Below, one piece after another: positions 1-5,278 of a stretch of DNA of 5,791 nucleotides. The stretch lies in contig JAOACU010000194.1 in assembly GCA_026417715.1 (NCBI GenBank), forward strand, positions 1 to 5,791. Direction: 5' to 3'. The notes under the pieces were generated by a model. The model saw only the letters and a list, made by a program, of their open reading frames with translations, was not told the origin of the DNA and did no database searches. Source of the stretch: Anaerolineae bacterium (lineage in GTDB: Bacteria; Chloroflexota; Anaerolineae; UBA4142). Every line of letters begins with the position of its first letter. Position 1 is the stretch's first letter. The position numbers and the translations under genes are program-made.

Positions 1-126
1 ATTCCAGAGTGCGAAAACTCCTTTACCCGCAAGGTGTGATAAATCCACGATGCCTTCGCGTCCATCGGAATACTTGAGCCAAATTCGATAATTTTCAAGC
101 GGTTTAACTTCAATCGGAATTGGCAT
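1..126 (-). CDS. DUF2442 family protein, N-terminal part (runs off left edge)
   Basis: An open frame of 42 codons starts at the ATG whose complement lies at 124-126 and continues past the window edge without a stop. The visible protein begins MPIPIEVKPLENYRIWLKYS and continues with a DGREGIVDLS segment and a GKGVFALWN segment. This matches the pattern I know for DUF2442: an N-terminal strand, a 'sDG..g.vDls' core, then 'G.gvF..l.d'. These are small proteins of about 80-100 residues, often found next to DUF4160 proteins and sometimes discussed as part of toxin-antitoxin-like pairs; their biochemical role is not established. The start lies 14 bp after the permease stop, with a weak GGGAAAAG ribosome-site-like stretch, so the gene is probably cotranscribed with the importer. 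The C-terminus is not visible. Family assignment is fairly confident; function is unknown. Confidence 0.72.
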   Translation of the reverse strand, partial: MPIPIEVKPLENYRIWLKYSDGREGIVDLSHLAGKGVFALWN

Positions 127-140
127 AGTCTTTTCCCAAA

Positions 141-1070
141 CTACTCGACGTGATGCGGATCGAGCGCGTCGCGCAAGCCATCACCGATGTAGTTGAGCGA
201 GAGAACGGTGATGAGGATCGCCAAGCCGGGAAAAATCGCTGTCCAAGGTGCGTAGGTCATTTGGGCTTGCGCGTTCTTGAGCATATTGCCCCACGTGGCT
301 GTCGGGGGTTGTACGCCAAAGCCCAGAAAACTCAAGGTGGATTCGGTGATGATAGCGGCGCCGACGCGTAGCGTCGCGGCGACGATGATGGGACTCGCGG
401 CGTTCGGCAAAATGTGGCGAAAGATGATACGCCGATCTTTCGCACCCGACATTCGCGCGGCTTCGACGAATTCTTTGGCTTTGAGCGCAAGGAATTGTCC
501 GCGCACCAAGCGCGCGATGGGGGGCCAGACCAAAATGCCGATGATGACGATAATCGGCAGGGGACCACCGCTGAGCGTGGGATTGTTGGTACTGCGTAGC
601 AGTTGTGCGAAAATCAACAGGAGGAATAATTGTGGAATCGAAAGCATAAAATCGGTAAAGCGCATGAGGATGTTGTCTATGCGCCCACCGTAAAAGCCAG
701 CAATCGAACCAATGGTTGTGCCGATGGTGATAGCAATCAGCATCGTCGAAACGCCGATGAGAATCGAAATGCGTCCGCCATCCCACAAACGCACGAACAG
801 ATCGCGCCCAAGTTCATCCGTACCAAATGGATGCGCAACCGAGGGCGGTTCACGCATCCTATCGAGATGCGTTTTGCCGGGGTCATAGTTGTTGATCCAA
901 GGGACGAAGATGCACAGTATGATGATGATGACCATCGTGAATAAACCAGCCACCGCCAGTCTATGCTTGCGAAAGCGGCGCCACACTTTGGCGCGCATAG
1001 ACTCTTGTGGACGCATTCGCGTCGTCCAATCTACCGCAATCGTAGTCGAAGTGAGTTGCGCTTGAGCCAT
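141..1070 (-). CDS. dppC: Peptide/nickel-type ABC transporter permease, DppC/OppC family
   Basis: This is one of the two inner-membrane subunits that form the translocation channel of an oligopeptide-type importer. The 309-residue length is normal for the family. The N-terminus (about residues 20-60) is an OppC_N-type segment: a basic stretch KVWRRFRKHRLAVAG followed by the first membrane helix (about 39-58). Then comes the family hallmark HPFGTDELGRD (80-90). The BPD_transp_1 domain covers about 100-305 with roughly five further hydrophobic helices. The EAA loop that docks onto the ATPase is intact: EAARMSGA (203-210) followed by HILPN (219-223). Other conserved blocks are ESTLSFLGFG (243-252), ATWG (258-261) and the C-terminal IGDGLRDALDPH. 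The start codon lies 2 bp after the stop of the upstream permease and has no Shine-Dalgarno sequence, so translation is probably coupled. The symbol marks the family only; substrate cannot be read from the sequence (peptide, nickel or sugar are all possible). Confidence 0.95.
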   Translation of the reverse strand: MAQAQLTSTTIAVDWTTRMRPQESMRAKVWRRFRKHRLAVAGLFTMVIIIILCIFVPWINNYDPGKTHLDRMREPPSVAHPFGTDELGRDLFVRLWDGGRISILIGVSTMLIAITIGTTIGSIAGFYGGRIDNILMRFTDFMLSIPQLFLLLIFAQLLRSTNNPTLSGGPLPIIVIIGILVWPPIARLVRGQFLALKAKEFVEAARMSGAKDRRIIFRHILPNAASPIIVAATLRVGAAIITESTLSFLGFGVQPPTATWGNMLKNAQAQMTYAPWTAIFPGLAILITVLSLNYIGDGLRDALDPHHVE

Positions 1071-1072
1071 AA

Positions 1073-2047
1073 CTAATCAAACCGAATTCTAGGATCGAGA
1101 AAGGCGTACACAATATCGGTGATGAGACCAAAGAGTACGATGAGTGTTGCGCTCATCATCAAGATTCCCATCATCACCGCGTAATCGCCGCGCTCGATCG
1201 AGTTGAAGAACAGGCGTCCCATTCCGGGCCAGGAAAAAATCGTTTCGGTGATGACCGCGCCAGCGAACAAACCAGGAATTTCCAAGCCGATGATGGTGAC
1301 AAGTGGCAGAATCGAATTTTTGAACGCGTGCTTGGCAAGCACCGCGCGCTCGCTCAATCCTTTGGCGTGTGCGGTGCGAATGTAATCTTGATGGAGCACA
1401 TCGAGCATCCCCGCGCGCATATAGCGGATGTGATGCCCCAGACTGAAAAAGGTGAGCACTGCCGCCGGCATAATCAAGTGACGAATGCGATCTTCGATGG
1501 AAAAGGGCGCGCCAATCGTAAACATTCCGCCGCCCGGCAACAAAGGTCCTCCTGTCACGGGGTCTTTGAGCGTGACGTTAAAGATGATAATCAAGATCAA
1601 GCCGAACCAGAACACGGGCATAGATTGCCCGATGAACGCAATCGTCGTGGCAATGTGATCAAGGAGCGAGTATTGTCGGATCGCAGAAAAAACACCAATC
1701 GGGATGGAAATCAACAATGAAAGGATGAACGCTGTGATTGAGAGATAGAGCGTGTTGGGTAATTTTTCGGCAATCTCGACGAGTGCAGGGCGGCGTGTCA
1801 CTTCTGACATACCCCAATCGCCGCGCAAAACCGATGTGAGCCACGTCCAATAGCGCACGTGAATTGGCGCGTCCAAACCAAGTTCGCGCTTCAAGCGTTC
1901 GAGGTCTTCGGGTGTGATGTTGGGATTGTTCTCGTACGCCGCGAGCGGTCCGCCCGGAATCAAGTTCATCAGCACGAACACCGTCAAACTGATGACAATC
2001 AGCAAAGGAATCGCTTGGATGATACGACGGATGATGTAGTTTGTCAT
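1073..2047 (-). CDS. dppB: Peptide/nickel-type ABC transporter permease, DppB/OppB family
   Basis: This is the partner channel subunit, 324 residues from the chosen start. It begins MTNYIIRRIIQAIPLLIVIS, the classical DppB start with basic residues before helix 1 (about 10-30). Next come the PGGP motif (31-34), the periplasmic segment with LKRELGLDAP (52-61), and GDWG (76-79). The BPD_transp_1 core has about five more hydrophobic helices. The EAA-type loop is YIRTAHAKGLSERAV (222-236) followed by NSILP (244-248). The blocks ETIFSWPGMGRL (268-279) and FLDPRIRF near the C-terminus are also typical. A start 14 codons upstream (2089) is possible in frame, but those codons fall in the intergenic repeat and add nothing conserved, so the ATG at 2047 is preferred. 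No Shine-Dalgarno sequence precedes it. The stop is 2 bp before the next permease. The symbol is family-level; the transported substrate is unknown. Confidence 0.94.
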   Translation of the reverse strand: MTNYIIRRIIQAIPLLIVISLTVFVLMNLIPGGPLAAYENNPNITPEDLERLKRELGLDAPIHVRYWTWLTSVLRGDWGMSEVTRRPALVEIAEKLPNTLYLSITAFILSLLISIPIGVFSAIRQYSLLDHIATTIAFIGQSMPVFWFGLILIIIFNVTLKDPVTGGPLLPGGGMFTIGAPFSIEDRIRHLIMPAAVLTFFSLGHHIRYMRAGMLDVLHQDYIRTAHAKGLSERAVLAKHAFKNSILPLVTIIGLEIPGLFAGAVITETIFSWPGMGRLFFNSIERGDYAVMMGILMMSATLIVLFGLITDIVYAFLDPRIRFD

Positions 2048-2136
2048 AGTTCGATAGTTCGCTAGTGCGTTAGTGCGATAGTTGAACACAGACCGTCCAA
2101 CTATCGCACTGTAGCACTATTGCACTAGAACACTAC
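2046..2136. repeat. Inverted array of 8-bp repeats filling the binding-protein/permease gap
   Basis: The plus strand shows five consecutive octamers at 2046-2085: ATAGTTCG, ATAGTTCG, CTAGTGCG, TTAGTGCG, ATAGTTGA. After a short spacer, 2097-2136 carries five octamers in the opposite orientation; read on the minus strand from the outside inwards they are GTAGTGTT, CTAGTGCA, ATAGTGCT, ACAGTGCG, ATAGTTGG. Nine of ten units share the core TAGT; one has CAGT. The array occupies the whole 85-bp gap, includes two bases of the permease start codon (2045-2047) and covers the binding-protein stop codon (2133-2135). It is not a coding repeat. It could be a degenerate genome-wide intergenic element, which I cannot test here. 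Confidence 0.85.
2072..2110 (-). promoter_or_regulatory. Intra-operon stem-loop, perfect 13-bp stem
   Basis: AGTGCGATAGTTG (2072-2084) is exactly complementary to CAACTATCGCACT (2098-2110), with a 13-nt loop (2085-2097). Outer octamers can add weaker pairing, for example CTAGTGC (2062-2068) with GCACTAG (2122-2128). In the minus-strand transcript the hairpin lies directly after the binding-protein stop and before the permease start. It has no U-run on its 3' side, so it does not look like an intrinsic terminator. Hairpins at this position in other binding-protein importers (the malE-malF gap of E. coli is the known case) stabilise the upstream message and give more binding protein than permease. 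The same role is inferred here, not shown. Confidence 0.7.
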
Positions 2137-3914
2137 TTGAGCCACCAATCTTCAGCGTTCCAGCCGTTGTTATCCCACGCGTTAGGCACCCAGCCCTGCA
2201 AGCGATCGCGATACGAGTCGAGGTCGAGGCGTTGATAGAGGTAAATCATATTGGTTGCCTCTTGCCCAATCTTGGCGATCTGGCAGTACATTTCCTTGCG
2301 CTTGTTCATATCGGGTTCTTTGGCGGCGGCACGCAACAGTTCGTCCACTTTGGGATCCGAAAAGCGCGAGTAGTTGGTGCCGCCTTTGTTGCCTTCGTGC
2401 GGAATCGTCCACGAGGCAAACAAGTTGACCATCTGGCTGTGGGGATCAATGCTGGCGTTCGTCGTGTACATAATGATGTCGAAATTGCCACGACGGCGCG
2501 GCGACGCGCCATCCCATGTGCCGATGACCACCGACGAAGGTGCGTTCTCGATGAACAACTCGACACCGATGGCTTTCATATCTTCGACGATGAGTACCTG
2601 CGAATCTTCACGCAGTTTGTTGCCAGAGGTCGTCGAGTATTTCAAGCGCAGGCGTGTGCCATCGGGCGCGACCTTCGCACCTTTGGCAACGCGAATGCCA
2701 TCGGGACCGGGCACCCAGCCGGCTTCAGTGAGTAGTTTCTTGGCTTGTTCTGGGTCGTAGGGACGCGGTGTGAGTTTGCAATCGAAAAAGCCGGCGTTGA
2801 GTTCGCTGGTGCCGGGTTTGGCTTTGCCGTAGAGCAAGCGGTCAATGATACGTTGTTTGTTGATACCAAACTCGATGGCTTGGCGCACCTTGACATCGCT
2901 CAAGATGAGGTGCGGTTTCTTGGGATCGGAGGGGTCTTTGTTCTCTGCCATATTCAGGAATAACCGCTCGCCGCCGATTTGCAACGGATCGGAAATTTTG
3001 ACGCCCGTCATCTTTTCCAACATCGGAAAGTCGGCTTCGGTGTTGTTCCACATAATGTCCACTTCGCCGCTTGCCAACAGTTGCATCGCGACTTCGGACG
3101 AAGGCACAATGCGGATCACGATTTGATCGAGGTACGGCTTGTCCTTTTCGCGATAGTTGGGATTGCGCGAAAGAGTGACGTACGAATCGGCAACCCATTC
3201 ATCGAGTTTGAAGGGGCCGGTGCCCAGCGGCTTGCGATTGTATGCCCAGTTCTTCATATCTTTGGGATCACCGCAATAGTGCTTGGGCAAGACGAAATCG
3301 CTAAAGAGCGTGAGGTACGGGGCATAGAACTCTTTGAATTTGAGGATGACGGTGTTGGGGTCAGGGCACTCGATCTTTTCTAGTTGATCGTAACCAGTGG
3401 TTGATACCACGCCGACGCCCGGCGTCATAATCGCTTCCAGTGTAAACTGGAAATCGGCGCAGGTGAGGGGTGTGCCGTCTGACCATTTGATCCCCTCCTT
3501 GAGTTTGTAGGTGATCGTCTTGCCATCGGCGCTAACGCCACCATTTTGTGGGGTAGGTACTTCTTTGGCGAGATCAGGCGCGCGCGAACCATCGGGCATC
3601 ACTTGGGTAAAACCCTCAATGATAAAGGAAAGCACTTCGTGCATCACGGTTTGTGTACCGAGCATACCGTTCAGTGTCGTGGGGGATTGCCACACTGCCA
3701 TCGTCACTTTGCCACCGCGTTTGGGTCCGGGCGTGGCTGTCGGCGCGGCGGTGGGTGCCGGCGGTTTAGTCGGTTCGGGGGCTTTGGTTGCCGCTGGCGG
3801 TTCAGTCGGCTTGGGCGCTGCCGGTGGTTTGGTCGGTTCCGGCGCGGCGCACGCCGCAAGGACGGTAATGACAAGCGCGAGCAACACCAGCGCCAACAAT
3901 TTACGTGCGTTCAT
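2133..3914 (-). CDS. Lipoprotein substrate-binding protein of a peptide-type ABC importer (SBP_bac_5 family)
   Basis: This is the extracytoplasmic receptor that captures ligand and delivers it to the two permeases encoded next. The N-terminus is a lipoprotein signal: Arg4-Lys5, a hydrophobic stretch (6-19) and the lipobox LAAC with the lipidated Cys at 22. Residues 23-64 are a Pro/Thr/Ala-rich linker that tethers the folded part to the membrane. The SBP_bac_5 domain fills about 68-590. Typical blocks are FTQVMPDGSRAPDLAKEVP (102-120), ITYKLKEGIKWSDGTPLT (134-151) with the DF.FTLE helix after it, GTGPFKL (231-237), LSRNPNYRE (248-256), VRQAIEFGINKQRI (343-356), and AKKLLTEAGW (391-400). Its 593 residues are at the long end of the family because of the linker. 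The ATG at 3914 is preceded by a strong ribosome site and gives a complete lipoprotein signal, so the start is secure. Ligand class is not visible; peptides are the default guess given the divergent amino-acid-type enzyme gene. Confidence 0.95.
   Translation of the reverse strand: MNARKLLALVLLALVITVLAACAAPEPTKPPAAPKPTEPPAATKAPEPTKPPAPTAAPTATPGPKRGGKVTMAVWQSPTTLNGMLGTQTVMHEVLSFIIEGFTQVMPDGSRAPDLAKEVPTPQNGGVSADGKTITYKLKEGIKWSDGTPLTCADFQFTLEAIMTPGVGVVSTTGYDQLEKIECPDPNTVILKFKEFYAPYLTLFSDFVLPKHYCGDPKDMKNWAYNRKPLGTGPFKLDEWVADSYVTLSRNPNYREKDKPYLDQIVIRIVPSSEVAMQLLASGEVDIMWNNTEADFPMLEKMTGVKISDPLQIGGERLFLNMAENKDPSDPKKPHLILSDVKVRQAIEFGINKQRIIDRLLYGKAKPGTSELNAGFFDCKLTPRPYDPEQAKKLLTEAGWVPGPDGIRVAKGAKVAPDGTRLRLKYSTTSGNKLREDSQVLIVEDMKAIGVELFIENAPSSVVIGTWDGASPRRRGNFDIIMYTTNASIDPHSQMVNLFASWTIPHEGNKGGTNYSRFSDPKVDELLRAAAKEPDMNKRKEMYCQIAKIGQEATNMIYLYQRLDLDSYRDRLQGWVPNAWDNNGWNAEDWWLK
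3723..3848 (-). repeat. Low-complexity Pro/Thr/Ala linker coding repeat
   Basis: This stretch encodes residues 23-64 of the binding protein, made of loosely repeated units such as PEPTKPPAA, PKPTEPPAA and PEPTKPPAP, ending in PTAAPTATPGP. At DNA level it is an imperfect short tandem repeat, seen on the plus strand as recurring GGTTTAGTCGGTTC/GGTTCAGTCGGCTT-like words. Such linkers after the lipid-bearing Cys are common in Chloroflexota and some Gram-positive lipoproteins and act as flexible spacers. Repeat slippage could change linker length between strains. Confidence 0.8.
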
Positions 3915-3919
3915 TTTTT

Positions 3920-3930
3920 CTCCTCCTTTT
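3920..3930 (-). promoter_or_regulatory. Strong ribosome binding site of the binding-protein gene
   Basis: In the minus-strand message the sequence AAAAGGAGGAG lies 5 nt (AAAAA) before the ATG at 3914. This near-ideal Shine-Dalgarno contrasts with the two permease genes, which have none. It supports high translation of the binding protein relative to its partners. Confidence 0.9.
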
Positions 3931-3967
3931 TAGCAGTTAGGTTAGTCAAGATTAAACAATGAGAATG

Positions 3968-3994
3968 CTACTGGGGTGGGCGCATCACCTCCTC
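3968..3994 (-). promoter_or_regulatory. Leader element: strong Shine-Dalgarno-like site with a five-codon mini-frame
   Basis: Within the predicted leader of the importer message, GAGGAGGTGAT (3984-3994) matches the complement of the usual 16S rRNA 3' end over about ten bases. An ATG at 3985-3983 overlaps its 3' end and opens a frame of five codons, Met-Arg-Pro-Pro-Gln, ending in TAG (3970-3968). Spacing from GGAGG to this ATG is only 2 nt, short for efficient initiation. The site is about 55-70 nt upstream of the true start. It could be a leader-peptide site, a ribosome standby site, or chance. Flanking CACC words (before and after) could pair with GGTG in alternative hairpins. Confidence 0.4.
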
Positions 3995-4048
3995 TTGGGT
4001 GAAACTATTGTTAACGCAAGTGGGGATGAATCGTACGAGGTTGCGCCG

Positions 4049-4077
4049 ATTCTATCACGAATGCGCGGATTCGTCAA
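4049..4077 (-). promoter_or_regulatory. Sigma-70-type promoter of the importer operon
   Basis: On the minus strand, TTGACG (-35, complement of 4072-4077) and TAGAAT (-10, complement of 4049-4054) are separated by exactly 17 bp. The bases before the -10 read TGA, giving an extended -10 (TGnTAGAAT). Transcription would start near 4042, leaving a leader of about 127 nt before the binding-protein ATG. No other equally good promoter was seen on this strand in the gap. Confidence 0.7.
4057..4074. promoter_or_regulatory. Candidate operator: 18-bp dyad inside the importer promoter
   Basis: ACGAAT (4057-4062) and ATTCGT (4069-4074) form a perfect inverted repeat with a 6-bp spacer. It covers most of the spacer between the -10 and -35 boxes of the importer promoter and enters the -35 box. 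A protein bound there would block RNA polymerase, so a repressor site is the natural reading. No regulator gene is in the window, so the binding protein is unknown. Six-bp arms are short enough that chance is possible. Confidence 0.4.
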
Positions 4078-4081
4078 GATT

Positions 4082-4091
4082 TAGTGCACTA
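4082..4091. promoter_or_regulatory. Perfect 10-bp palindrome TAGTGCACTA between the divergent promoters
   Basis: TAGTGCACTA is self-complementary and lies in the 24-bp gap between the two -35 boxes (importer -35 ends at 4077, enzyme -35 starts at 4102). A dimeric regulator bound here could act on both promoters. Its half-site TAGTGC is also the core of many octamers in the repeat at 2046-2136, which may be coincidence. The GT-N2-AC core loosely resembles operators of GntR-type regulators, but no such gene is visible. Confidence 0.4.
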
Positions 4092-4101
4092 TTTTCTCCA
4101 C

Positions 4102-4130
4102 TTGGAACATCATCAAAAGCGTGATATAAT
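4102..4130 (+). promoter_or_regulatory. Sigma-70-type promoter of the dehydrogenase/CoA-transferase operon
   Basis: TTGGAA (-35, 4102-4107) and a perfect TATAAT (-10, 4125-4130) are separated by 17 bp, with TGA directly before the -10 (extended -10). The predicted start is near 4137, giving a leader of about 29 nt before the ATG at 4166. This is the best plus-strand promoter in the gap. Confidence 0.75.
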
Positions 4131-4153
4131 GCTCACGTGCGACATTATGGTTT

Positions 4154-4159
4154 GAGAGG
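4154..4159 (+). promoter_or_regulatory. Ribosome binding site that decides the dehydrogenase start
   Basis: GAGAGG at 4154-4159 lies 6 nt before the ATG at 4166. An in-frame TTG at 4160 directly abuts the site and cannot be used efficiently, and the ATG start gives the family's usual beginning (MNFGVPKEV). This fixes the start at 4166. Confidence 0.75.
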
Positions 4160-4165
4160 TTGCCT

Positions 4166-5278
4166 ATGAATTTTGGAGTGCCGAAAGAAGTACGCGATAT
4201 GGAAAATCGCGTGGGACTGACACCTGCAGGCGTGCACGCGCTGGTTGAGGTGGGACACAAGGTGTACGTCGAGCGGAATGCAGGTGCAGGCGCAGGATTC
4301 AGCGACGAAAACTATCGTGCAATGGGTGCCGAAATCGTCTATTCGGCGGAGGAAGTGTACGGTCGCGCTGATGTGGTAGTCAAAGTGACACGTCTTGCCG
4401 CGCGCGAACATCCTCTCTTGCGCGAAGGGCAAACGGTGTTGTGCTTTTTGCATCTCGCCGTTGCCTCGTCCGATCTAGTCGAAGCGTTGCGACAACGTCA
4501 CATCACCGCGATTGCGTACGAGATGATTCAGACCGACGATGGTTCATTGCCGGTCTTGTTGACCTCGTCCGAAGTGGCGGGGCGCCTCGCCCCGATCATC
4601 GCCGGCAACTTGCTCTCTAGCACCCGCGGTGGTCGCGGCATTTTGCTGAGTGGCGTGCCTGGCGTACCACCTGCCGCCGTCGTTATCCTGGGCGCAGGTG
4701 CGGTTGGCGAAAATGCCGCGCGCGCGTTTCTGGGGTTAGGCGCGCAGGTGACGATTCTTGATCGCACGCCCGCCAAATTGCATCGCATTGACGAACTCTT
4801 TGGCGGACGAGTGACCACGATGTACGCCACTGCCTACAACATCAACCGCGTCATCGAATTTGCCGATGTGTTGATTGGCGCGGTCTTGGTGCCCGGACAA
4901 CGCGCGCCGATTCTAGTCACGCGCGAGATGGTGCGACGAATGCGCACACGCGCCGTCATCATTGACTTTTCGATTGATCAAGGTGGGTGTGTTGAAACCA
5001 GTCGCCCCACGACGTTGCGCGACTCGACGTTCATCGAGGAGGGCGTGATTCACTATTGCGTTCCCAATCTCCTTGCCCAAGTCGCGCGCACGGCGAGTCA
5101 CGCGCTCTTGAACGCGTCGCTACCGTTCTTGTACGAAATCGGTGCGTTGGGCGTGGACGAAGCCATCAAACGCAATTCCGCGCTTGCGCGCGGCGTCAAC
5201 GTGTGGAAAGGGCGCTTGGTCAACCCAGAAATTGCCCACGCGCTCGGAATGGATGTGGAGCCAATGGACTATGTATAG
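4166..5278 (+). CDS. ald: Alanine dehydrogenase-family protein with altered substrate pocket
   Basis: True alanine dehydrogenase interconverts L-alanine and pyruvate plus ammonia with NAD in the cytoplasm. This 370-residue protein has the family's normal length and order: an N-terminal AlaDh_PNT domain opening with FGVPKEVRDMENRVGLTP (Arg15 retained), ADVVVKV (68-74), LHLA with catalytic His96, the central Rossmann fold with GAGAVG (176-181) and Asp199 that favours NAD over NADP, then IGAVLVPG and IDQGG with the second catalytic acid at Asp271. Against the M. tuberculosis and B. subtilis enzymes as I recall them, several conserved pocket positions differ. KVKEP reads KVTRL, so the substrate Lys75 is Thr; PMSE reads TSSE; NMP near 301-303 reads NLL. 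It is therefore a divergent member whose substrate is uncertain; the symbol marks the family only. It is first in an operon and its stop overlaps the CoA-transferase start. Confidence 0.85.
   Translation: MNFGVPKEVRDMENRVGLTPAGVHALVEVGHKVYVERNAGAGAGFSDENYRAMGAEIVYSAEEVYGRADVVVKVTRLAAREHPLLREGQTVLCFLHLAVASSDLVEALRQRHITAIAYEMIQTDDGSLPVLLTSSEVAGRLAPIIAGNLLSSTRGGRGILLSGVPGVPPAAVVILGAGAVGENAARAFLGLGAQVTILDRTPAKLHRIDELFGGRVTTMYATAYNINRVIEFADVLIGAVLVPGQRAPILVTREMVRRMRTRAVIIDFSIDQGGCVETSRPTTLRDSTFIEEGVIHYCVPNLLAQVARTASHALLNASLPFLYEIGALGVDEAIKRNSALARGVNVWKGRLVNPEIAHALGMDVEPMDYV

Noticed and set aside
181..786. Long minus-strand open frame (201 codons) inside the DppC-type permease
   Set aside because: It is in a different frame over a gene with strong family motifs. 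Its product is His/Arg-rich and shows no recognisable domain, so it is a shadow frame.
2048..2089. In-frame upstream start giving the DppB-type permease 14 extra residues (MFNYRTNALANYRT)
   Set aside because: The extra codons are translated from the intergenic octamer repeat, have no ribosome site and add nothing seen in the family. The ATG at 2047 gives the canonical beginning.
2072..2110. Hairpin as an intrinsic transcription terminator after the binding protein
   Set aside because: No U-rich run follows the stem on the transcribed side, and the permeases downstream are clearly part of the same importer.
2232..2735. Plus-strand open frame (167 codons) opposite the binding-protein gene
   Set aside because: It is antisense to a well-supported gene, with no promoter, no ribosome site and no recognisable fold.
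3546..3962. Plus-strand frame with Gly/Arg-rich repeats opposite the lipoprotein linker
   Set aside because: The Gly-rich repeats are the antisense translation of the Pro-rich linker codons and do not represent a real protein.
3980..3996. ATCACCTCCT on the plus strand as a fragment of the 16S rRNA 3' end
   Set aside because: Only about ten bases match and the flanks do not resemble 16S rRNA. On the transcribed minus strand it simply reads as a Shine-Dalgarno-like site.
4031..4038. TCGTACGA palindrome near the importer transcription start
   Set aside because: An 8-bp palindrome is common by chance, and it has no second copy or symmetrical extension.
4160..4165. TTG start two codons before the chosen dehydrogenase ATG
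   Set aside because: It abuts the Shine-Dalgarno sequence. The ATG at 4166 has correct spacing and aligns with the family N-terminus.
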